A stretch of DNA of 64,000 nt from contig DASVLJ010000047.1 of assembly GCA_036384915.1 (NCBI GenBank), forward strand, positions 1 through 64,000. Direction: 5' to 3'. Shown here in pieces: positions 15,672 through 23,477 of this stretch. Position 1 is the first letter of the stretch; the number at the start of each line of letters is the position of its first letter. The notes below the pieces were generated by a model that was not told where the DNA came from, did not search any database, and saw only the letters and a list, made by a program, of their open reading frames with translations. This DNA is from PKWO01 sp036384915. GTDB taxonomy: Bacteria; Pseudomonadota; Gammaproteobacteria; Burkholderiales; Burkholderiaceae_D. Both the position numbers and the translations under genes were made by a program.

Positions 15672-17989
15672 ATCCACAATATCAAGCGTACATTGAACTT
15701 GGCAAAGCCATCACCCGCGAGAAGGGGTTGTCTTGGGACATTCCATTAAGGAGTGACGGCTCTGCGCTAGACAATACGGGATGGAATCTAACTATATGTA
15801 CTGGCGATGTGCCGCCGCCGACCCACTACCTTCGTGATTTTGGCCCGGACCCCAAAGCGCTGTCGATACTTAACGCGAAACGTGTTTTGGGCAATCTAGA
15901 AGAGCTAACTAGTGAGGCGTTCTCAGTAGGCTGGCAAGATTTTATGAAGGCCGCAGTCGCTGATCAGCTTTTCGTGAGGCGAAATACTACCGGATCTGTG
16001 AACAACAACATAATTCGCCCACTTCGGGTCATTGCAACTTGTGTTGACAACGAGCCGTGGGAGCTCACCTTAGACGGCTTGCGCAGCGCAATCCAGATAG
16101 CTCAAGAAATCCAAGCATCCGGAAAGTTAGGAGACCTCGTCGTTGGCGTTGTGAAAAACGTCCTCGATGCTCAGCATATCTGTGACGCTGGGCAAATGTA
16201 TTCCATGCTTGGCACGGCTCGGATAGGCGTTCGAGGTCGAAAGTCAAAGCACACAATGTCGGAAGACGAATTGCGGGCAAATCTCGAAGAAAGAAAGCGC
16301 GAAGAGCGACTGCCGGAAAGACGTGCATTTTGGGAATTGATTCGCATCATCATGACTGAAAAACCTCGCACGTTCATGGATGAACTGAAATTTGCCGGCG
16401 TCCGCACGATGATTATCACCGGCTTTCGAGTGGGTGAAGCCGCCCTCCTTCCCGTTGACTGGAAGCGCGAACGATCTTACGTCGATGCAAAGGGCCGGCC
16501 GGCTGGCGAATCCGGCGGCATTTCGAAGTCCATGATGCTGAGACATTTTGCGGAAAAGCAGCAAATCGAGGAGTCAGACAGCCGTATTCTTCGCGAAAAT
16601 ACCCAGCCTGTGCCGGAGATGTTTCGACAATTGCTAACGGAATCGCTTGATCGAATCGAGAAAATCACACAGCCACTGCGCGATACGCTTAAGCTGCAAT
16701 GCGAAACCGGGCGAATCCTGCCTTGGTATCAAGAAAACGACATTGTTCCGTTCATCGATCTGTATTCCCGTATATCCGGCAACCCCTTCTGGCTAAAAAT
16801 TGAAGGCGACGCCTATATAAACCAATATCGTCAAACATTTGATCCGGAAGTTTTGCGCGAGCTGCACCGCGCCCAGACGCAGCTTCATAAGCGCAAAGGG
16901 GGTATGCTGGATATGGCGATCTACATGTTCGGAAATCGCCTGACGAAGCAGATGCAGCGGGGAGAAACATCATTGCGTTTCCGGAATTCGACTGGAACAG
17001 CTATGTCATCGGGTGGCCGCATGTCGTGGGCTGACACCTACGTCAATGTTGGGGAAATGGAAGCTCACATTCGCACGTTTACTCCCACCAAGATTTCCGA
17101 CATGGCACCGCTTCCGCTTGAGACCGGGGCAATCCAACCGTGGGAGTTTCTGTTCGTTCAACCCAAGCGGTCACTCGCGGAGGAACGCAATGATGGAATT
17201 TGTGACGTCACCAGGTATATGTCCGTCAGTCGACCGGATCCGGGTTTCATAGGACATGCTCTCGGAGATGCACCAGACACGCCTTCGATATTCAATCGCT
17301 ATGGAAGCGGAGACGAAGAGCGCAGAATGAGCATTAAATCCCACGCACTTCGGCATTTGCAGAACACTGAATTATTTCGCTTGGGCATCGCCGATACCAT
17401 CATTTCCAAACGCTTCAATCGTCGTAGCATCGCACAGAGCTACGAATACGACCATCGTTCATTGGCGGAGGAGCTGGAACAGATTGAGATTCCCCAGGAC
17501 GTTGAGATCTTGTTGGGTGAAAAAGCGGCCACTGTCGCCAAGATGATTAAGGCCAAAAAGGCAAATGGCCCAATCGTCGAGGCATTTCGCCGCATCCAAG
17601 CCAGCGAAGGCGACGATTCCGCTTACGAATATTTGCGAGTAGAAGCTGATGGATTCCATGCTACTCCGTATGGACACTGCCTGAACTCCTTCACGGTTGA
17701 TCCATGCCCCAAGCACCTGGAATGCTTCGCTAATTGCCGGCATCTGTCGGCAACCGATTTGCCGGAAAACCGGAAAAACTTGATAAGGCTGGAAGGCAAG
17801 TTCAAGGCAGCGATTGAAACCATCAAAGCACGCCCTTCCACTAGCCTCGGCTGGAGAAATCAACTGAATCATGCTGAAGAGCGCCTAGTCGGCGTACAAA
17901 AGCTGCTCGCGACAGCACCTGGCGAGCGCGTGTTCCCGGATGGGCTTGACCTTTCGGCCGCTGACCGACCAGGAGTATTGGATGACTGA
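15668..17989 (+). CDS. Tyrosine recombinase 3 of trio, large, with C-terminal Cys-rich segment
   Basis: The largest of the three (773 residues). Recognised by ITGFRVGEAALLP near 255 (catalytic Arg), HALRHLQNTELFRLG near 558 (H-x-L-R-H) and a candidate nucleophile in IAQSYEYDHR near 590. A cysteine-rich stretch (CLNS, DPCPKHLECFANC near 680-700) follows and may bind zinc. A long helical tail precedes the stop. The ATG overlaps the second recombinase stop by 4 bp. The substituted and widely spaced motifs fit a TnpB-like partner; whether it is catalytically active cannot be told. Confidence 0.85.
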   Translation: MNPQYQAYIELGKAITREKGLSWDIPLRSDGSALDNTGWNLTICTGDVPPPTHYLRDFGPDPKALSILNAKRVLGNLEELTSEAFSVGWQDFMKAAVADQLFVRRNTTGSVNNNIIRPLRVIATCVDNEPWELTLDGLRSAIQIAQEIQASGKLGDLVVGVVKNVLDAQHICDAGQMYSMLGTARIGVRGRKSKHTMSEDELRANLEERKREERLPERRAFWELIRIIMTEKPRTFMDELKFAGVRTMIITGFRVGEAALLPVDWKRERSYVDAKGRPAGESGGISKSMMLRHFAEKQQIEESDSRILRENTQPVPEMFRQLLTESLDRIEKITQPLRDTLKLQCETGRILPWYQENDIVPFIDLYSRISGNPFWLKIEGDAYINQYRQTFDPEVLRELHRAQTQLHKRKGGMLDMAIYMFGNRLTKQMQRGETSLRFRNSTGTAMSSGGRMSWADTYVNVGEMEAHIRTFTPTKISDMAPLPLETGAIQPWEFLFVQPKRSLAEERNDGICDVTRYMSVSRPDPGFIGHALGDAPDTPSIFNRYGSGDEERRMSIKSHALRHLQNTELFRLGIADTIISKRFNRRSIAQSYEYDHRSLAEELEQIEIPQDVEILLGEKAATVAKMIKAKKANGPIVEAFRRIQASEGDDSAYEYLRVEADGFHATPYGHCLNSFTVDPCPKHLECFANCRHLSATDLPENRKNLIRLEGKFKAAIETIKARPSTSLGWRNQLNHAEERLVGVQKLLATAPGERVFPDGLDLSAADRPGVLDD

Positions 17990-18452
17990 ACAAGAACATT
18001 CTCCGGCCGCTGAAGACGCGGAAATGTCCGCGATATTGGAAAAAATGCTTGCGGGCGACGAAGATATTACCGCTCGCGCGGTAGCCCGGCTCCATCCGTC
18101 AATTAAAGCGGCATCCTCCATTACGCGCAGCGAAAGGCGGAGCAAGCTCCTAGCGCAGTATCAAGAGCGCCAAGCTGAGTACAGGCGCTGGCGGAATCGC
18201 GCCGGCAAACAATCGAGTGCAAGCATAGCCGCATCTTTCGAGCAAAAAGAACAGCGCATCAATGAACTCGAGGCAAATGTGCAGATTCTGATCGCATCCC
18301 ACGTGGCCATGTTGCGAGCAATTGGTGAGCTAGGTGGCTTCAGCAAGTGGGCCAAATTTTACGAACAGTATCGGGAAGTGCGGGACGATCTCGCAAAAAT
18401 TGGCGCGATGTCTGAGGCAACTATATATGAGCGGCCCAAAAAGAAGTCCTAA
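17982..18452 (+). CDS. Small coiled-coil accessory protein of the recombinase operon (TnpC-like position)
   Basis: 156 residues, acidic at the N-terminus and then a long basic, heptad-rich helix (residues about 45-125). I choose the ATG at 17982 because AGGAGT sits five bases upstream and the start overlaps the third recombinase stop (ATGACTGA); an in-frame ATG at 17940 would lie deep inside that gene. Size, position and coiled-coil character match the accessory TnpC of Tn554-like elements, which influences recombination. Homology was not tested, so the name is by analogy. Confidence 0.7.
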   Translation: MTEQEHSPAAEDAEMSAILEKMLAGDEDITARAVARLHPSIKAASSITRSERRSKLLAQYQERQAEYRRWRNRAGKQSSASIAASFEQKEQRINELEANVQILIASHVAMLRAIGELGGFSKWAKFYEQYREVRDDLAKIGAMSEATIYERPKKKS

Positions 18453-18500
18453 CCATCGGCCCGCATACGTCCGAGCCAATCAAAGTAGGTCAATATCGAT

Positions 18501-18713
18501 ATGACGCCATCACGAAGAGCGAGACGACTTGAATTTTCGAACGTCATCTCCGTCCAAATGACGATCGAGAGACGAGATGATGTGCCGCCCATTGAAAAAT
18601 CCCATTTGTGGCGACAAACAATTGACGTGGAAACCAATCGCCCGTACTGGGTGCCCAGACACCTTTGTGACGAATATGATCGTCTTCGTTTTACGGCAGA
18701 TGGCGCACCTTAA
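18501..18713 (+). CDS. Possible small protein of unknown function
   Basis: A 70-codon frame beginning MTPSRRARRLEF with a balanced composition (charged, with aromatic residues; CDEYDRLRFT near the end) and a weak GTAGGT upstream. It lies in the gap between the recombinase operon and the next membrane protein. It could be a real small cargo gene. An overlapping 100-codon frame on the minus strand is less convincing. Confidence 0.35.
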   Translation: MTPSRRARRLEFSNVISVQMTIERRDDVPPIEKSHLWRQTIDVETNRPYWVPRHLCDEYDRLRFTADGAP

Positions 18714-18763
18714 AGGTGTATTCGCACTCGCACCCACATCGCAGAATCTACTCAGGGAAAAGC

Positions 18764-19447
18764 ATGAAACTCGAACCAGAAAATATAGCGAAATCCGTCG
18801 CATTCCTTGCAAAGGAAGGTCCCAAACAAGCAGAACGCGTGATGAAGGCCGGTTCGAAAAACAGATTGACCCGGCTCGTCACGTTGGCCGGCCTTGTATT
18901 CTGTTTGATACTACCTTGGGCTGTCGCTTTAAGTTGGGTTTCGGGCCAAGCAGAGGATGAAACCAATCGTCTTGCAGCCAAACAAACATTGCAAAACAAT
19001 TTAAACGTCCTTCAATACCAATCTGACTTGATTGGTCTTTGCGCTGCTGCGACCGAACGTGGATCGCCAATGAAGGACCTCGATTGCAAAAACGTTCCGG
19101 ACATTTTCAGGAACTCATCACTCGGAAATACGGGCAACGAGCAGCGCGTCAATGATTTAATCAAAGAAAAAGATTACCGAGGCATGAAGGTAGACATAGC
19201 ACACTATATCCGGGTCATGCAGGCCAAGCCAATTGAAGACAAGGCTGCGACAAAATGGTATCGCATAAATAGATTGCTTTCGTCAGAGTGGAGCACTGCA
19301 GTATTCATAGTTGCAGTTCTTTCCCTCTACTTCTATGTGGTGTACAGGCTCATGCGTTTGGGTGGACAATTTTCCCCTCGGATGGAGTTCGCGTTGGTGC
19401 CACTCGAGGAAGCAGAAGCTGCGCCACACGATAAAAGGGCGCCCTAA
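18764..19447 (+). CDS. Membrane protein of unknown function with two TM segments
   Basis: 227 residues. The ATG at 18764 follows CAGGGAA, a fair ribosome-binding site; an upstream in-frame ATG at 18716 is less likely. Residues about 36-60 (LVTLAGLVFCLILPWAVAL) and about 178-198 (STAVFIVAVLSLYFYVVY) are hydrophobic enough to span the membrane; between them lies a roughly 115-residue soluble domain with two or three cysteines. This topology (short cytoplasmic N-terminus, periplasmic middle) is inferred. No family recognised. It stands alone before a convergent gene and may be cargo of the element. Confidence 0.7.
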   Translation: MKLEPENIAKSVAFLAKEGPKQAERVMKAGSKNRLTRLVTLAGLVFCLILPWAVALSWVSGQAEDETNRLAAKQTLQNNLNVLQYQSDLIGLCAAATERGSPMKDLDCKNVPDIFRNSSLGNTGNEQRVNDLIKEKDYRGMKVDIAHYIRVMQAKPIEDKAATKWYRINRLLSSEWSTAVFIVAVLSLYFYVVYRLMRLGGQFSPRMEFALVPLEEAEAAPHDKRAP

Positions 19448-19562
19448 CCTAAACAAATTTCTTTCGACAAATGGATCGTTCGGCGTCACGGCTCACCCAT
19501 TAGGTGTTATGGTGAATTAGCGCCACCTAGAGGAGTGCCGCGCCAATCACTTGCACGCGATT

Positions 19563-20738
19563 CTATGCGCTTGCGCGAAGCATTTTTCCGACTGGTTCGG
19601 TGAAGCCGCACTCCCCTATTTTCAAAATCACGTCAAAGAGGACATAACTAATCATGCTGCGTGGCAGATCAAAGTTGCGCTTGAACGGAACGACATTCCA
19701 GCAATCGGCGCGAGCGTGATCTGCCCATCGCTGGCACGCACCGATCATGTAGTTTGCGGCGTGAGGTCTGCTACATCGCGACCTAACCAGAAAATCGGCC
19801 GCCGCTCTTGCACCGAACCAAATCGCGCGATAGCACTGCGCGACGGACATATCTTGGAGCAAATTCGTTAGCATGACGGAAATTGCGTGATCGCTTTCGC
19901 AGTGAAAGCCCCTCTGTCGAGCGCAATGGTCAAAATACTGCCGGCATTCCGCCATCGCCACCAGCATCCAGACGCCGGCCGCCTCCTCTCCCCATCTCGC
20001 TGGCCAGGAACCGGTTCGTCCGGCGGACTCGATAGCAGAAGTCAATGTCAGGCCAGATTCGGCTCGTAGCTGCCAGCGCACTTTGTCCGGATTGAAGACG
20101 AATCCTCGCGCATCGAGCTGCGATGCGTCTGGCGATGAATGATCAGATATGGAAATCAAACCCAATTTTCGAAGATGCTGCACCATCTCGTCCTGAAGCA
20201 AGGTAGTTGGCGCGAAGGGAATGTCGCTGGATTCCAACGGCATGCACAATTGCAGCTCGTCTGGCTGGCAGCATCGACACAGTGCAAGATACGATACCGC
20301 GACCAATAGCGGCATATCGTCAACGGTGCCTCCCCATGTCGGGTATCTGTCCCGTTCGGCGACAATAGCTTCTTTGATCTTGGCTAAACGAATTGCACGC
20401 TCAGCCTCAAGTCGCCGCGCAATTTGCCGTCGACAATGAGGACATCTGCAAGCGGTCGTCAGTTCATGTCTACAGGCCGGGCAGCGAATCACACCTTGAA
20501 CATCGGCGGACGCACCTCGTTGCGGAAGCCCCTGCACCATCCCCTTGCCGCACGCTTCGCAAACTTGGTTTGCGAAGCGCAGAGGCATGATGCTTCGCAG
20601 CCGGCTAGGCGCGATATTGATCTTGAACCGCTGAATGATTGCCGAAGCCGACGTGCCGGAAACGTACGCGGCAACCAGAGCATCCAGCGCGTCCGCATTC
20701 AAATGCGCAATAGATGGATGAACCGGAGCATACGTCAT
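19563..20738 (-). CDS. Uncharacterised protein with N-terminal HTH-like region and zinc ribbons
   Basis: About 391 residues from the ATG at 20738; a GTG at 20798 in the same frame would add 20 residues, and neither start has a clear ribosome-binding site. Residues about 15-55 resemble a short helix-turn-helix (AYVSGTSASAIIQRFKI). A Cys-rich stretch follows: CEACGKG, CPACRH, CRCPHCRRQ, which would form one or two zinc ribbons. The remaining 280 residues are helical with scattered cysteines and no recognised motif. It is divergent from the XRE gene, with 105 bp between them, so the two may be co-regulated. A DNA-binding role is inference. Confidence 0.65.
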   Translation of the reverse strand: MTYAPVHPSIAHLNADALDALVAAYVSGTSASAIIQRFKINIAPSRLRSIMPLRFANQVCEACGKGMVQGLPQRGASADVQGVIRCPACRHELTTACRCPHCRRQIARRLEAERAIRLAKIKEAIVAERDRYPTWGGTVDDMPLLVAVSYLALCRCCQPDELQLCMPLESSDIPFAPTTLLQDEMVQHLRKLGLISISDHSSPDASQLDARGFVFNPDKVRWQLRAESGLTLTSAIESAGRTGSWPARWGEEAAGVWMLVAMAECRQYFDHCARQRGFHCESDHAISVMLTNLLQDMSVAQCYRAIWFGARAAADFLVRSRCSRPHAANYMIGACQRWADHARADCWNVVPFKRNFDLPRSMISYVLFDVILKIGECGFTEPVGKMLRASA

Positions 20739-20791
20739 CGTTGATGTCGAAGTTCCACGAAAGCAGCAGGAATATTGAAAATTGGCTACAA

Positions 20792-20841
20792 TTGTCACTC
20801 ATAGGGCGTGGCCTTATAGTAACCTGATCCCGACAATCAGG
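20792..20841 (+). promoter_or_regulatory. Promoter and operator of the XRE regulator
   Basis: A -35 box TTGTCA (20792-20797) and a -10 box TATAGT (20815-20820) are 17 bp apart. Immediately after the -10 lies a perfect inverted repeat CCTGAT (20823-20828) / ATCAGG (20836-20841), ending 2 bp before the start codon at 20844. The placement suggests autorepression by the XRE protein. Confidence 0.6.
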
Positions 20842-20843
20842 GC

Positions 20844-21083
20844 ATGGTCAAACATGCAAAACCTGTCGATCCCAAGAGGCTATTTGGTCGTCGCCTGGCG
20901 GAGCTTAGGAAAGAACGCGGTTGGTCACAGGAACAGCTCGCCCTGGAAAGCGGATTGGCTCGCAGCTATCTGGGCGGTGTTGAGCGTGGCCAACGGAATA
21001 TTGCCCTTCTGAACATTTGCAAGCTCGCCGATACCTTGCAGGTCCCATTACCTTATTTAATGGACTTTCTTGACGGCAGCTAG
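20844..21083 (+). CDS. XRE-family helix-turn-helix transcriptional regulator
   Basis: 79 residues, essentially a single HTH_3 domain (FGRRLAELRKERGWSQEQLA ... GLARSYLGGVERGQRNI ... LPYLMDFLDG). Single-domain XRE proteins of this size usually repress mobile-element or toxin-antitoxin promoters. An operator-like inverted repeat lies just upstream, and the divergent zinc-ribbon gene shares the intergenic region. Residues 41-79 are duplicated, in broken form, about 450 bp downstream. Confidence 0.9.
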   Translation: MVKHAKPVDPKRLFGRRLAELRKERGWSQEQLALESGLARSYLGGVERGQRNIALLNICKLADTLQVPLPYLMDFLDGS

Positions 21084-21124
21084 CACAGCTGGCTTATTTG
21101 TCAATTTTGGTAAGGATGCACGCC

Positions 21125-21478
21125 ATGTCCAAAGAAGTGCAAATGACTTTCTGGGTAGACGCAGAATTGCACGCTGAGTTTGCCGATGCTGCTTTGATGG
21201 AACATCAGCACGAGACCCATGTGCTGCGCGAATTTATGCGAGCATATGCGAATCAATCTCGCGAGCGTGCTCACCTCGCAACCGCTTATGCGATTACCCC
21301 GGCCGAGAGAGGCCGTCGCGAAGCCGCAGTGAAGTTTGCCCGCGCGTCGGTTGGCCTGGAAGGCTTTACGCCTTCCAAGCCCGCTGAGATACACGCGCAG
21401 CAATTCATCAAAGGTGACATCCAGCTCGCCGAATTTGTACAGGTGCCGTACGATGCCGAGGGAGCCAGCAACCGCTAA
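21125..21478 (+). CDS. Orphan antitoxin: RHH-like N-terminus with Fic-inhibitor motif
   Basis: 117 residues from the ATG at 21125. Residues about 5-45 (VQMTFWVDAELHAEFADAA onward) look like a ribbon-helix-helix DNA-binding domain. Residues 75-80 read S-V-G-L-E-G, which fits the [S/T]xxxE[G/N] inhibitory motif of VbhA-type Fic antitoxins, and the tail FIKGDIQLAEF resembles the conserved end of such antitoxins. In a typical pair a Fic AMP-transferase would follow; here only a broken XRE copy follows. Either the toxin was lost or the protein acts alone. Assignment rests on motif recognition. Confidence 0.6.
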   Translation: MSKEVQMTFWVDAELHAEFADAALMEHQHETHVLREFMRAYANQSRERAHLATAYAITPAERGRREAAVKFARASVGLEGFTPSKPAEIHAQQFIKGDIQLAEFVQVPYDAEGASNR

Positions 21479-21491
21479 TTCATTCACGGCC

Positions 21492-21663
21492 AAAGTGCGA
21501 CTGCAATTCCTTGCCCGTGGGATGTTTAATCGGCTTGGCACGCAGCTACCTAGGCGAAGTCGAACGTGGCCAAAGAAATATCACATTGCTAAATATTTGT
21601 CGACTGGCCGAAACCTTGGAATTGCCGCTTCCGCACCTGATGGATATTTTTAACCACAACTAG
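21492..21663 (+). pseudogene. Truncated, frame-shifted second copy of the XRE regulator
   Basis: From 21532 to the TAG at 21661 the sequence encodes GLARSYLGEVERGQRNITLL and then NICRLAETLELPLPHLMDIF, clearly homologous to residues 41-77 of the XRE protein at 20844. Upstream of 21532 the similarity continues weakly (K-x-R and Q-x-L-A remnants) but is interrupted by deletions and a frame change, and no start codon is in frame. It is a decayed duplicate or the scar of a replaced gene pair. Confidence 0.8.
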
Positions 21664-21746
21664 CATCGAAGCAGATTGCTTGATGCGGATTTACAAACGT
21701 TGGCAATTTAGCTCCGGTATGTTGTGTTTCGATCCTTGGGTGGCCA

Positions 21747-23477
21747 ATGGCAAGAATCAGAAAAATCGAGATCGCCAATTTTCGCGGTATTCAGGACTTG
21801 GTATGGTGCCCAACACCTGGGATCAATTGCCTTATCGGACCCGGTGACAGCGGCAAATCCACCGTGCTGGATGCTATCGACTTTTGCTTAGGCGCCAGGC
21901 GCAATGTACAGATTTCCGATGCCGATTTTTTCGAACTCGACATCGCAAAGCCGATCAGTATCACGCTGACACTCGGAGATCTTAACGACACGTTGAGTGC
22001 TCTGGAAAACTTCGGTACTTTTCTTCGCGGCTTCAATCCATCCACTGGCGTCGTGGAAGACGAACCCGGCATCGGGATTGAAGTGGTTCTAAGCCTAAAC
22101 TTAACTATCGCTAGCGATCTTGAGCCTTCCTGGACTCTCGTGTCCACGCGCGCTGCGCAACAAGGCCTGGTTAAATCACTCGCGTGGAAAGATCGGTTGG
22201 CGCTGGCCCCCACTCGGATTGGTGCTCTCGCTGAGCACAACTTGGGATGGCAACGTGGCTCCGTCTTGAACCGTATATCGGAGGAACGAGCTGATGCTTC
22301 GGCTGCGCTCGTTAGCGCCGCGCGTGACGCACGCAACGCATTTGGCGATCAGGCCGACAATCAGCTGGGCCAGGCATTGACAGTTGTGAACACTACCGCA
22401 AATGAACTTGGTGTCGAAATTGGTGCGAAAGCCAGAGCGCTGCTCGATTCTCACTCTGTATCATTTGGAGGCGGAACTATTTCTCTGCACAATCATGCCG
22501 GTATACCGCTGCGAGGCATGGGCGTAGGCTCGACGCGCCTATTGGTCGCTGGTTTGCAACGCAAGGCAGCCAGCCAATCGTCGATAGTCCTTTCGGACGA
22601 GCTTGAATATGGCCTTGAGCCGCACCGCATCGCAAGATTTTTGGGTTCTCTTGGCGCAAAGGAAGCTGCACCTATGCAAGCTTTCCTTAGCACTCATTCA
22701 CCCATAGCGCTAAGGGAGCTGTCGGGTGGTCAGCTCTTCGTGGTACGCCGCATCGGCCAACGTCACGAAATTCGAGCGGTTGGCACTGACAACGACATTC
22801 AAAGCACAATTCGGCTATTTCCGGAAGCATTCCTAGCACGCTCCGTTATCGTGTGCGAGGGCGCAAGCGAAGTGGGACTATTGCGCGGACTGGATCTGGA
22901 CCGAATAGATAAAGGAGGCATATCCCTAGCAGCCCAGGGTGTAGCCATTGTAGATTGTGGTGGTGGCGAGCCGGATCGCCCATACGCGCGCGCGGCGGTA
23001 TTTCAATCCCTTGGCTACCGTGTGATGGTAGTACGAGACGACGACAAGAAGCCCACGCCCGCAATCGAACAAGCGTTCCTAAAGTGCGGCGGCGAAGTTG
23101 TCGCCTACCTTTCAGGTCGGGCATTGGAAGACGAGTTATTTGGAAGCCTGACACCGGCGGCGTGCCAAAATTTGATCAATTATGCCCACGAGCTCCATGG
23201 TGATGTCATTCACGAACATCTTCGCTCCGCATCAAGCAATACGCTAACCTTCCAAGCGGTGTGGAATGAAATTCAGAGTACGGGGGCACTATCGACTCCG
23301 AGTCGAGCCTTCCTCGGGCAGGCAGCACGCATCCGCCGGGCGGGGTGGTTCAAATCCATTTCATGGATGGAACATGCGGCGAGAACGATAGTGGCGCCTG
23401 ATTTGGTCCATTGCGATCAAGGTTTCACGGCGCTTGTAAATCGTGTGTTCTTCTGGGCCGGTCATGTACCAAGTTGA
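21747..23477 (+). CDS. gajA: Gabija-type OLD-family ATPase/TOPRIM endonuclease GajA
   Basis: 576 residues, the usual GajA length. N-terminal ABC-type ATPase: Walker A GPGDSGKST (31-39), signature-like GVGSTRLLVAGL (259-270), Walker B with acidic residues at IVLSDELEYGL (280-290) and an H-loop His317 in FLSTHSP. C-terminal TOPRIM domain: VCEGASE (Glu371, Glu375), IVDCGGG (Asp403) and VVRDDDKK (Asp431, Asp433), which bind metal for DNA cleavage. In Gabija, GajA cuts DNA when nucleotide levels fall during phage infection and forms a complex with GajB. The helicase gene overlaps its 3' end by 14 bp. A GGGTGG lies upstream of the ATG. Class 2 OLD nucleases have the same layout, but the adjacent UvrD-like gene favours Gabija. 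Confidence 0.9.
   Translation: MARIRKIEIANFRGIQDLVWCPTPGINCLIGPGDSGKSTVLDAIDFCLGARRNVQISDADFFELDIAKPISITLTLGDLNDTLSALENFGTFLRGFNPSTGVVEDEPGIGIEVVLSLNLTIASDLEPSWTLVSTRAAQQGLVKSLAWKDRLALAPTRIGALAEHNLGWQRGSVLNRISEERADASAALVSAARDARNAFGDQADNQLGQALTVVNTTANELGVEIGAKARALLDSHSVSFGGGTISLHNHAGIPLRGMGVGSTRLLVAGLQRKAASQSSIVLSDELEYGLEPHRIARFLGSLGAKEAAPMQAFLSTHSPIALRELSGGQLFVVRRIGQRHEIRAVGTDNDIQSTIRLFPEAFLARSVIVCEGASEVGLLRGLDLDRIDKGGISLAAQGVAIVDCGGGEPDRPYARAAVFQSLGYRVMVVRDDDKKPTPAIEQAFLKCGGEVVAYLSGRALEDELFGSLTPAACQNLINYAHELHGDVIHEHLRSASSNTLTFQAVWNEIQSTGALSTPSRAFLGQAARIRRAGWFKSISWMEHAARTIVAPDLVHCDQGFTALVNRVFFWAGHVPS

Noticed and set aside
18510..18812. Minus-strand 100-codon frame
   Set aside because: It overlaps the start of the membrane-protein gene, is Cys/Arg-rich and lacks a ribosome-binding site; the plus-strand 70-codon frame is more protein-like.
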